Shown in pieces: positions 1 to 8,234 of a DNA stretch of 27,295 nucleotides. The notes below the pieces were generated by a model. It was not told the DNA's origin. It did not search any database and was given only the letters and a program-made list of their open reading frames with translations. Made by a program: the position numbers and the translations under genes. Position 1 is the first letter of the stretch; every line of letters starts with the position of its first letter. The DNA lies in assembly GCA_003427395.1 (NCBI GenBank), contig BFEA01000014.1:5993790-6021084 (forward strand), written 5' to 3'. This DNA is from Chara braunii (taxonomy: Eukaryota > Streptophyta > Charophyceae > Charales > Characeae).

Positions 1-1622
1 CGACCAATGATGTCTGAAACGAGGAACTCCTCGTGGCCNTCCACCATGATGGGTGGAGGGCGCTGGTATGGTCGTCCAGCGAAACGCTCAGACGGTCTGC
101 GGTAAGGACGAAGTAACGAGACATGGTAGACATCGTGCACACGAGCCTGGCGTAGGTAGTCGGGCAGCTTCACACGAAAGTTGACCGGGCTAGATGCCAT
201 ATCAGAACCGACGGCCTGGAGGATGCGGCATGGGCCAAAGAAGCGACGCCGAAACTTGTGAAGCGTGTCCGCTTCGAGCTGTAAGTGGCGGGCGTCGATA
301 AGCACATCATCACCGACTTTGAATGGATGATTCATCCTCAAACGGTTCGCACGTGCTGCCATGCGAGTCTGGGAAGCGGCTATGTGCTCATGTGCGGTCT
401 TCATGATCGACGTCATGTGTGCAACCCAATCATCCAGCGCGGGACAACTCAGGTCGGGGTGCATCTGTGACGGTCGGAGGAAGTCCGCACGAACACGAGG
501 GTGATAGCCGAGGTCGCAATAGTAAGGCGACATCCCCGTGGCTGGCGAGATGGCGTGGTTGTAGGCTATCTCCGCGTGGGCAAGATGGAGATCCCACTGC
601 TGGTCGTCACGAACAATCTTTCGAAGAATATCTTCGAGAGTCTTGTTCGTGATCTCGGTCTGACCATCAGTCTGAGGATGGTAAGACGAGGAGAAGCGGA
701 GTTGAGTGTCGTACACCTCGTGGAGCCGTCGCTAGAATCGGTTGGTAAAGCATGGGTCACGGTCAGATATGATGCTCAGTGGTAAGCCGTGGTCACGCAC
801 GACTTGGTCAAACACGATGTCTGCGACCTGACGTGCACTGATGGCATAGTGGCACGGAACAAAGCGTGCACGCTTCGTGAAGCGGTCGACGACGACCAGG
901 ATAGCATCATGACCGCGGGGGGTCGGAGGACGAAGAGGACCGATAAAGTCTATCGAGATGGACTGCCAACGACCCTCAGGGATAGGAAGAGGCTGGAGCA
1001 AACCATAAGGCAGGTGGTTCGCACTGTTCACCTCCTGACAGGTGGGACACTCTGCGACGTAGTCCTTCACAAAGTCCTTGCGCTTCGGCCAGACGTACAG
1101 GCGGCTCACACGAGGCAACGTTTTGTGGAAGCCCATATGACCGGCGGCTGCCTGGTTATGGAACTCTGCTACTGCTCGGACACGTAGCTGTCCAGTGGAG
1201 GGAACGCAAATACGGGGCTCTCTGGTGCCCTGTGAACCGTGCCAGTACATGAGACCGTTGTCCCCGAGAGAGTAGTTCGGGACGGTCTTGCCACTCCGAA
1301 GGGTCGCGTGGATGTCGCGATAGTCGGGGCAGTGGCGGTACTGAGTGCGAAACTCGTCGATCACCGAGTGGTGGACAGTGGTGACCGAGATGGAAGAGAG
1401 CTGGATCTGCTCCTGGTCGTGGTCAAGGCGCCGGCATAAGGCATCTGCGACCCGATTAGTCTCACCCTTGATGTGCTCAGTGGTGAAACTAAACTCGGAT
1501 AGGTCGCGCCACCAGCGAGCCTGTCGAGGAGTGAGCTTCGGTTTTGTCAGAAAAGCTTGAACAACAGAGTTGTCCGTACGCACCGTGAACGGTGCCCCGT
1601 ACAGGAGAAGGCTATGGAACAA
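1..1622 (-). pseudogene. Retrotransposon integrase with RNase H tail (family 1 copy A, broken)
   Basis: The open part (1622 to 732) begins with the end of RNase H: VRTDN (catalytic Asp about residue 17) and RVADAL (about residues 58-62). It then enters integrase. The HHCC zinc-binding domain is visible as H155, H162, C192 and C195 (CPTC). The catalytic core follows, with D225 (SISIDF) and D287 (SDRD). A TAG stop at 732-734 replaces the Trp normally found after the conserved Phe in this family. Downstream in the same frame, coding sequence resumes with HPQTDGQTE, which supplies the third catalytic acid (Glu, near 650-665), and then with the basic C-terminal region down to position 1. The product would have cut LTR ends and joined them to target DNA in the nucleus. 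It cannot be full length as read. The start at 1622 is only where the frame opens after a break in RNase H. Confidence 0.87.
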
Positions 1623-3858
1623 TCACCTGAGCGAGACTGGACAGTGTCGTCCTCGGCGATGGTAGGAGAATAGTCAATAGAAGGCTCGTAAGTAGCTGGA
1701 CGAGTAGGCGTCAGTCGGGAAGCAGTGGTAGTGGTAGGTGGTGAGAAGCGATGGATACGAGGATAAGAGGAATCAGGAGAGGAGGAAAAGACCTGAGAAA
1801 GCACTGCTCCTACAGCAAAGTCTGACGCATCGGTGGTAAGGATAAAAGGGCGATCAAAATCGGGTAGGTGAAGAACCGGTGCGCATGTCACCGCCTTCTT
1901 GAGGGCGCGGAAGGCGTCCTCGTGGAGGGGTGTCCAAGCCCAGGGTGGGTTCTTCCGGAGGAGGGTGGAGGTAAGGACGTAGGAATACCTAGCGTATCCC
2001 CGGATGAAGTTACTATAGTAGCTGGTGAAGCCTAGGAAACTGCGAAGCTGCTTGGCGGATGTGGGGGCGGGCCACTCCGCAATAGCAGTGATCTTCTCGT
2101 CGTCCATGTGGAGACCCTGGTCAGACACGTAGTGTCCTAAGAAATTCACTTTGTGCTGGGCAAAGCGGCACTTGCTCAACTTGGCATAGAAGCCATGTTT
2201 GTGCAAGCGGTCAAGGACGTCACGGAGGTGTCTGAGGTGTTCCTCAAGGGTATGACTGTAGACCAGGATATCGTCGAGGTAGACGAGAACGTACTGCTCC
2301 AGGATGTCCCTGAAGATGTCGTTCATCGCCCTCTGGAAGGTAGCGGGTGCATTGGTGAGGCCGAATGGCATCACCGTGAACTCGTAGTGGCCAAAGCGCG
2401 ATCGGAACGCGGTCTTCGGCTGGTCGGCTGCAGCGACGCGGATCTGATGGTAACCGCTACAAAGATCAATCTTCGTAAAAAAGCGGTTGCCTGCTAGGCG
2501 GTCGAACAGCTCGTCGGAAGAAGGCATGGGGTAGCTGTTCTTAACCGTGTAGCGGTTGAGGCCGCGATAGTCGATGCAGAGACAAAGAGTTCCATCCGCT
2601 TTGCGAGCAAAGAGGACGGGTGCACCCCACGGGGAGTTGCTGGGTTTAATGAAACCCAGTCTCAGGAGCTCCTCAAGTTGACGCTTGAGTTCGGTGGCCT
2701 CGGGGATCGAGAGTCTGTAGGGTGCCTGGTGGTGAACACGATAGTCAGGCACAAGCTGGATGGAGTGCTCGACGTCGTGCATCGGTGGGATGCCAGCGTA
2801 CGAGAACGACGATGGGAAAACGTCGTGGTACTCTCGNATGAGGTCACGAACTGCGGGCTCCAAGTCGGCCGTATATCGTGCGAGTTCCTCAGCGTCAGCG
2901 TCAGCGCGCGACTGCGGGGTGGACTCGACGGACGGCTGAGGGGCGGGAGTAGAGATGGGAGCCATGGAGATAGAAGGAGGATCTAGCTCCAGAGGGATGA
3001 GCTCGGCGTCNGGACAGGGTGGATCATAGTGTANGAGATCCGTCACGTTCACCATAAAGAAGGTGACGTCGTCCTCTCGGATGAAGTGGGCGAACTGCCG
3101 AGGCGAGGTGACACTGATAGACGGAGATGGTGTGGACACGGAAAGCTCCGGGGAAGGAGGATCGGGGCGTGGTGTCGCGGTGGTACCTATGAAAGGTACG
3201 CGATACGTCTGTCCACACTTCGTTTTGAGAACGAGAGTGTTGGTCGCCCAATCGGCCACGGTGCTGCGGAACCGACGAGACCACAGAGTGCCGAGGATGA
3301 AGTTGTACCCCGTCTCCATCACATCAAAATGTGCAGAGGAGCGGTGGCGACAAGATGCCGGGGAACGATCAGTCAGCTCGAGAGTGAGGAAGAAAGGGAG
3401 GTCGGTGACCGTCTGAACGAAGAAGCCCTGGGTCTTGTCATCCCCTAAGGTAACGGAGATGGGAGTCGGAGACCCTGTCATGGGTAAGCAGGCTTCTTTC
3501 ACCACGCGTGGGTGAATGAAGTCGCCCTGAGAACCGGAATCCCACATCGCTGAGTACACCCTCGTGAAGGTCCCGAGTCGTACTGGGATGATCGGGAGGG
3601 TGCGATTAGGGTCAGAGAGGATGGTGAGAAGGTGACTCAGTGCAGCGACATGGAGGGTGAGTCGCTCCTGACGAGCCTGGAGCATGCTCAAGTCCAGAAG
3701 AGAGGACACAACGTCCTCGCGAGTCGCAAGCTTCTCGCTGCAATGGGCTGAGCAAATGGCTCGACGCGTCGGTAGTCGCGGCGGGGAAGGAGGGGAGACG
3801 GTGGTCTGCGGAGTCGCAGATGGCACTGCGACAGAGGGTTGAGTACACTCTGTCGGGT
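1547..3858 (-). pseudogene. Retrotransposon protease-reverse transcriptase-RNase H (family 1 copy A)
   Basis: This is the longest intact retroelement frame in the window. Numbering from the GTG at 3826, an aspartic protease has its active site at D96-S97-G98 (WDSGSQGDFI; Ser follows Gly where Ala or Thr is usual) and a distal ILGTLW loop. Reverse transcriptase follows. Motif A is FFTKIDLCSGYHQI with catalytic D454, and motif C is YLDD at residues 516-519 (2270-2281), with MPFGLTNAPATFQ between them. The tether (FLGFTSYYSNFIRGYA) and the RNase H start (TTDASDFAVGAVLSQ) come next. Past about 1720 the frame diverges into low-similarity Thr/Pro-rich sequence, and the rest of RNase H continues in another frame (1622 onward), so an indel lies near 1620-1720. 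The frame is open upstream to about 3858 and differs from the gag frame. Two N bases fall between PR and RT. RT looks catalytically intact, but the polyprotein is not. Confidence 0.9.
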
Positions 3859-4049
3859 TCTAGAAGACCTCAACTCCAGTAGCGATAGGGGCAAACCGCG
3901 ACGGGGATGTCGGGAAGCCGACTACGGAGGAGGGCGCAGGTGTACACTGCACCGTGGCTAGGAGGCGGCGCGGGGATGCGAGGCGCCGGGGGGGGACGAA
4001 GCACGACGCTGGCGGGAAAGGTCAGCGTAGTGGCGGTCAAGGGCGGTAG

Positions 4050-5999
4050 TGTAAGGGCACCGCGAGGAGGTATGACCATCCAAACGGCAGTGCAAACACC
4101 CACGTGGGCCCAAAATAGCCGCGCGCTCCTCAGCGGAAAGGACACTGCGAGGAGGGACAAAGCCCTGAGGGAAATCCTGTTGAGGGACCTCGGGGGGTGA
4201 CGGGCCAGCATGACCAAGGTGGCTGCGTGCCCGGGAGAGGGTGGAGAGGATGAGCTAGAGGCGCTCAGCCATAGGGAGAGTAGAGTCCTCTAGGTGGTGG
4301 TGGACGACATCGCCGAGATCGAGGTCGTCGCTATGGTCACCCGCTGGCGACAGCGGGGCACTAGCGTCCTGCTCACCATACTTGAGCGCGTTGAAGCAGC
4401 GTGAGAAATGGAGGCCCTGCTGCGCGGAATGGTGGGGGCGACCGCGGAAGGGAGAACAGCGCTGGGAAGTGCCGTGAGAGGAGGATTAGGCGTAACCAGT
4501 ACGCTGTGGCTGGGAGGCGGAGGCGGGGTGAAGACGGGCCCGCATCCGCTGATGGTCCCTGGCTGCCTCATAAACCTGCGCGGCCGATGTGAACTCGTAC
4601 CGCCATAGCTCGGAGCGGTACTCGAGCGGAAGGCTGGCCAAGAACTGATCGATAACGGCCACCTCGGGGAGGAACGCTATGTCACAAATGAGGCGGGCGT
4701 CCTGAAAGACCTGGATGTGGCGATCCAGGCCGGCAGCGCCACCAGAGCCGGACCAGCGTGTAGTGACGACATGCTCGAAGGCGTTAGTCACATCGTGTCG
4801 GGCTCCGAAGCGATCCTCGAGGAATGCCTGGAAATCTATGAAGGTCGGAGTCCGACCCGCACGAAGGGAGTGCGCGTAGAAATCCTCCCAGGCCTCGGAA
4901 GGACCGCCACACAGGCGCGTGGAAAAGTGACCCACCCACGTGTCGGGTGTGGCGCCCATGAGCTGGAGCGTGCGGGTGGCAGACTGCATCCACCTAGATA
5001 CGCGTATGCCTGTACCGTCATACAAGGCAATGTCCGACAAGCGGATGAGTGGTGCGCCACAGTTTTGGCGGCGGGGGGAACGGGAAGCAGGGGAGTGCGC
5101 TACGACGGAATAAGTCGGCGCAGGTCCTGGAGGAGGAGGCGCAGCTGACTGTACGCCCGGGCCGCATGGTGGAGCAGCGGGGGAAACAACGGCAGGTTGC
5201 GGTTGAAGAGGTCGCAGCAACCGAGGGGATGGGGAGGAGGTAGGATGGAGATGGGTAGGGTGGAGGGCGAGGGAAGCGAGCCTGCATGGAAGGAAGAACA
5301 GAGGAAGAAGGGGGTGCGCCGAAAGGCGCGGCCACCTGTGAGGGTGGGGGTGGCTGAAGGCGTGAGAGGGCGAGGTCGGTCCGAAGTTGGGCGATCTCGT
5401 CCTCGAGACCTCGAAGGTAGGTCAAGCGAGGTGTGTCAGGGGGAGACGCATGAGCCAGGTGGCGCTGCGGTCGTGCGAAGAGGAGGGAGAAATGGGGCAC
5501 CCGGGAAAGCTGCGACCATGGTAGCGGGTTGTGGTACCGCGGCCATAATGACCGGGGTCTGGGCGGGTGCGTCCGTAGACTGAGGGAGGACCTGACTCGT
5601 GGCGGCCGTAGTGCTAGGGGTGTGGACGGTCATCAAGATGATCGGGTCGGGGGCAGCGGAGGAGGAAGCTCCACCGTGGCCACCCTGTTGGAGGACGGGG
5701 GACCCGGATTGGGAGCCAGGAGAAGAGATAGGGTGAGGAGAGGAAGGACGACCAGCGTCCTGGAGTTGCCGCATGTCGGCGGCAAGGGTCGCCACCTACG
5801 CCTGTAAGGGCGCAAGGGTCGCGAGTTGCGCCTGGATGGGCGCAAGGGTCGCGAGTCGCGTCTGGATGGGTGCAAGGAGGGAGGTGAGTAGGGTGTGCAG
5901 ATCCCCCTGGTGCTGATGGCACTGGTCCGCCGGCACGGGTGTGGAGCCCGAGGCCGTGGTCATCGTCGTGTCGGGGGCGTGTGACATACCGTCGGCCAT
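4050..5999 (-). pseudogene. Retrotransposon gag with CCHC zinc knuckle (family 1 copy A, frameshifted)
   Basis: The start is an ATG at 5997-5999 (MADGMSHAPD). The N-terminal part has a short repeated motif of the form LAPIQxxLAT and is interrupted by TAG at 5796-5798, then continues in the same frame to 5436. The middle (about 5500-5200) is in a second frame and includes a possible coiled coil (LRGLEDEIAQLRTDLALSRL). The capsid-like gag domain (5220-4486) is in a third frame, with features typical of retrotransposon gag such as SEAWEDFY, FQAFLEDRFG and FLASLPLEYRSELW. That frame hits TAA at 4486-4488 and TAG at 4255-4257. It then reaches a perfect CX2CX4HX4C zinc knuckle (C-LH-C-RLDG-H-TSSR-C) at 4057-4098, still in phase with the capsid segment. 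Gag would have formed the cytoplasmic particle and bound the RNA. Two frameshifts and three stops make it a pseudogene. Confidence 0.85.
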
Positions 6000-6185
6000 G
6001 GGGAGATGACGGACCGGACTGGAGGGGCCAGAAGAGGTCCGTGTGAGCTGAGGGCGTAGGGGGGAAGTCCGAAGTAGAAAGCGGCGAACGACACTAGCAA
6101 GGCTAGCGTGGGCGCCGTCAAAGGGGTAGGGGTGGTTCGGGTCCAGGGTGCCCGAAGAGGACGGGGAAGTAGGGGGGGGGGNGAA

Positions 6186-6250
6186 GAACCCTAAACCCTA
6201 CAAAAACCCTAAGAAAACCCTAACCGAAGTTTAAGTGGTTAGGGTAGGGT
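6186..6250. repeat. Interstitial telomere-like CCCTAAA motifs with inverted partner
   Basis: The plus strand carries four ACCCTAA-type units separated by A runs, then the complement GGTTAGGGTAGGG. ACCCTAACC (6217-6225) and GGTTAGGGT (6237-6245) form a perfect 9-bp stem around an 11-nt loop. CCCTAAA is the plant-type telomere unit. The motif is degenerate and short, so this is interstitial or a telo-box-like cluster, not a chromosome end. Confidence 0.75.
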
Positions 6251-6424
6251 ACCGGTGACCTAATCAAGAAAGTAAAATAGCAAGCATAAGGGGGGGGAGG
6301 CGGGAGAAAAATAAATAAACAACGAGATTTCGAGAGAAAATAAAAATAAATAAGGAAATAAATAAATAATAAAAATAATTAAAGAAACAAGTAAAAAGAT
6401 GTGAAGGAAAAACCATATTTATTT

Positions 6425-6775
6425 TTTTGAAATTTTTCGACAGCATTTCCCTACCCCCCACGAGGTCCAGAATGTGCCAAGGGGAAGGGAGAGACCAAGG
6501 TGAGCACACTAGGTGTCAAGATGCCGCAAATAAAAAAAGAAATTTCAGAAAATAAATAAAGAAATAATAAATAAATAAATAAGTAAAAAAGTGGATGAGG
6601 AGGTGGGGAGGAATGAAGTATCTAATTTGTCAAAAATTTTGGCAGCATTTCGTTACCCCCATGGGGTCGAAGTGTGCCGAAAAGACTAAGTAAGAGAAAA
6701 TCAGAAAATTTCGGCAACACTTCGTTACCCGCACGGGGACAAAACGTATGTCGAAAGCAAGAAAGGCTAACACCT
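6425..6775. repeat. Three degenerate copies of a ~55-bp repeat in the leader
   Basis: Three segments (about 6425-6482, 6630-6682 and 6703-6765) share the order TTTCG/GGCAGCATTTCGTTACCC, then CACGGGGTC-like sequence, then a TGTGCC/TGTCG end. Spacing is about 200 and 75 bp, with AAAT-rich filler between. Similarity was judged by eye. Confidence 0.65.
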
Positions 6776-6894
6776 AATCAAATTTAGGGTTGCCGCCAAG
6801 AAAATCGAATTTTCAGAATAAATAGAAAAATAAATAAATAAATCAGAAAATGAGAAAAGAAGGTGGGAAAGAAGATATTTCGAAGTTTAAGAAA

Positions 6895-7290
6895 AAAGAA
6901 AAGATAAATCAAAAGAGAGGTGGAAAAAAGAAAAACAGAAGAAAAAAAATTCGAAGTAGGGTGGAAGGGGAATGAAATAGTGAAGGAGAAAAGAGAGAAA
7001 TAGATGGGGGGAGAGAAAAAGATGAAGTGGGAGGTAGGGGGATGGTGTGGTGATAGTTGGGGGAGAGGAGGGGTGGGGAAAGGTGGACAGGGATCAAGAA
7101 GCAAAGAGAAAAGAAGGAGGAAGAAAAGAAAAGAAATAAAGAAAGGAGAGTAAAAGAATGGGTGTTGGGAGAAAGGTGGGGTGGGAAAGATAAAAGGAGG
7201 AGAGAACAGATGCAGTAGAAGGTGGGGGAAAGAGAAGGGGTGAGTAAGAGGAGAGAGGAGAGGTAGGGAGAGTGGGTTAGTAGAGGAAGG
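6895..7290 (+). repeat. Purine-rich (GA-dominated) low-complexity tract
   Basis: About 400 bases are almost entirely A and G on the plus strand, with scattered T and very few C. It is irregular, not a simple dinucleotide array. The complementary strand gives long Pro/Ser/Phe/Leu frames with no domain signature; these are compositional artefacts. Confidence 0.8.
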
Positions 7291-7709
7291 GGGGAGAAGG
7301 GAGTGATACCTGGCCCTTGGTGTCTCCAAGGGCACAAGGTACGCCAAGACCAGGAGGATCTTGGCCTTTGATGCAGCAGCCAGCTGGAGGAGAGAGGGGG
7401 CTGAGATCTTGATCAGCCCCCAACATCAGCAGTTCTGCAGATCTGCAGATATAGGGTCTGTTGTGTGAGCAGACCCTTACCACTGTAGAGCAGCCCCTGA
7501 AACAGGGGGTCTTCACAAAGTGCCACGTGACACTTTTGGAGATGGCTACGGGGAAAGGGAGGAGAGGGGCAAGGGAAGAGCAAAGACTCGTTTGCTCATA
7601 ACTTTTCACCTGCTGGGTGGAATTGGGCAAAAGAGGACTCGTTGGAAAGCTTGTCGAAAGACGCTTCCAATGAGATATGACGCGGCATCAGCTGCGGTCT
7701 CTAGTAATA

Positions 7710-7731
7710 GCGCTCGTTGAAAAACGAGCGC
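7710..7731. other. Perfect 9-bp hairpin with 4-nt loop
   Basis: GCGCTCGTT (7710-7718) and AACGAGCGC (7723-7731) pair perfectly around GAAA on the plus strand, which reads as UUUC in the sense RNA of the element. It sits in the leader, about 260 nt from the PBS. A structural role in the element's RNA is possible but unproven. Confidence 0.6.
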
Positions 7732-7991
7732 GGGCGATTTTGGAGCCTAGAAAAAAAAAAAAAAAAATCGCGATTTTTAAACTAACATAGCTCTATGGCT
7801 CGTTGGAAGCGGCTCGTCGAGAGCTTTCCAAAACGCCAAAGATCCAAAAAAACGGACTCTGGATGCAAAAGTTATAAAGGAAAACGTGCACCGGTGTCAT
7901 TACGGGGGGTAGAAGTGGCGAGCGTTTTGCTCAAGCCACGTGGCAAGTGATGGAGGGGGTGGGTAGGGGAAGGGAGCACGGAGAAACGCCT

Positions 7992-8003
7992 GCTCCGATA
8001 CCA
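7992..8003 (-). promoter_or_regulatory. tRNA primer-binding site (initiator Met type)
   Basis: On the minus strand, one base after the LTR end, the sequence reads TGGTATCGGAGC. The common plant retrotransposon PBS complementary to the 3' end of initiator tRNA-Met is TGGTATCAGAGC, so 11 of 12 bases agree. The position directly after ...CCGCTACA is what marks 8005-8234 as a 5' LTR. Reverse transcription of the minus strand would be primed here. Confidence 0.8.
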
Positions 8004-8004
8004 A

Positions 8005-8234
8005 TGTAGCGGACTCACCAGGTGTGGTGCTCCGCTAGTGGTAGAGATGGAGATGGAGGAAGAAGGGGGGAACAAGATGCACAACGCAGTTCCCACGCAT
8101 AACTCCAACGCACGTACTCCAAAAATGTGCAAGTGAAGAATGACTCGAAAACAGACAACTGCTGGGAACACAGGCATGTGAGAACAGGCCAAGAGGCTAG
8201 TCTCACAGGCCAACCAACCAGAGGTCCGCTACAC
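8005..8234 (-). repeat. 5' LTR of family 1 copy A (230 bp)
   Basis: On the minus strand it starts TGTAGCGGAC and ends GTCCGCTACA, a perfect 10-bp terminal inverted repeat with the canonical TG...CA ends. It is followed immediately by the PBS. A related LTR of 298 bp lies at 22002-22299; both share the ends, the CTGTGAGACYAGC-like 5' part and the GGAGATGGAGATGGAG-type 3' part (plus-strand view). No obvious TATA box is visible. Confidence 0.85.

Larger units (their letters stand above)
6000..8004 (-). other. Long non-coding leader of family 1 copy A (between PBS and gag)
   Basis: About 2 kb separate the primer-binding site from the gag ATG. I find no convincing coding sequence here; the open frames at 6784-7347 are a by-product of a pyrimidine-rich strand. 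The interval holds telomere-like motifs (6186-6250), three copies of a degenerate repeat (6425-6775), A-rich AAAT runs, a purine-rich tract (6895-7290), short palindromes around 7310-7530, a hairpin (7710-7731), and a diverged internal duplication in which the pattern CTCGTTGGAA...GTCGA recurs near 7640 and 7800. Whether all of this belongs to the element or part was inserted later cannot be decided from one copy. Confidence 0.55.
1..8234 (-). mobile_element. Ty3/gypsy LTR retrotransposon, family 1 copy A (5' LTR through integrase; 3' end outside window)
   Basis: Read on the minus strand, this interval has the parts of a Ty3/gypsy element in the expected order: LTR (8005-8234), tRNA primer-binding site (7992-8003), leader, gag with a zinc knuckle, protease, reverse transcriptase, RNase H and integrase. 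RT before integrase is the Ty3/gypsy order, not the copia order. The first ~817 bases align with 23692-24507, where a second copy continues into a chromodomain, so the family is a chromovirus by inference. Copy A is defective: gag is split over three frames with two further stops, RNase H is frameshifted, and the integrase core has a nonsense codon. Isolated N bases at 39, 2837, 3011, 3034 and 6182 limit accuracy. The 3' end, chromodomain and second LTR would lie left of position 1, so target-site duplications cannot be tested. Confidence 0.88.

Noticed and set aside
732-1439. Plus-strand frames over the family 1 pol region (for example 789-1187, 2153-2497)
   Set aside because: They are shadows of the minus-strand pol coding sequence.
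6784-7347. 187-codon minus-strand frame rich in Pro, Ser, Phe and Leu
   Set aside because: It is the complement of the purine-rich tract; no domain, no start context, and two frames are open at once as expected from composition.
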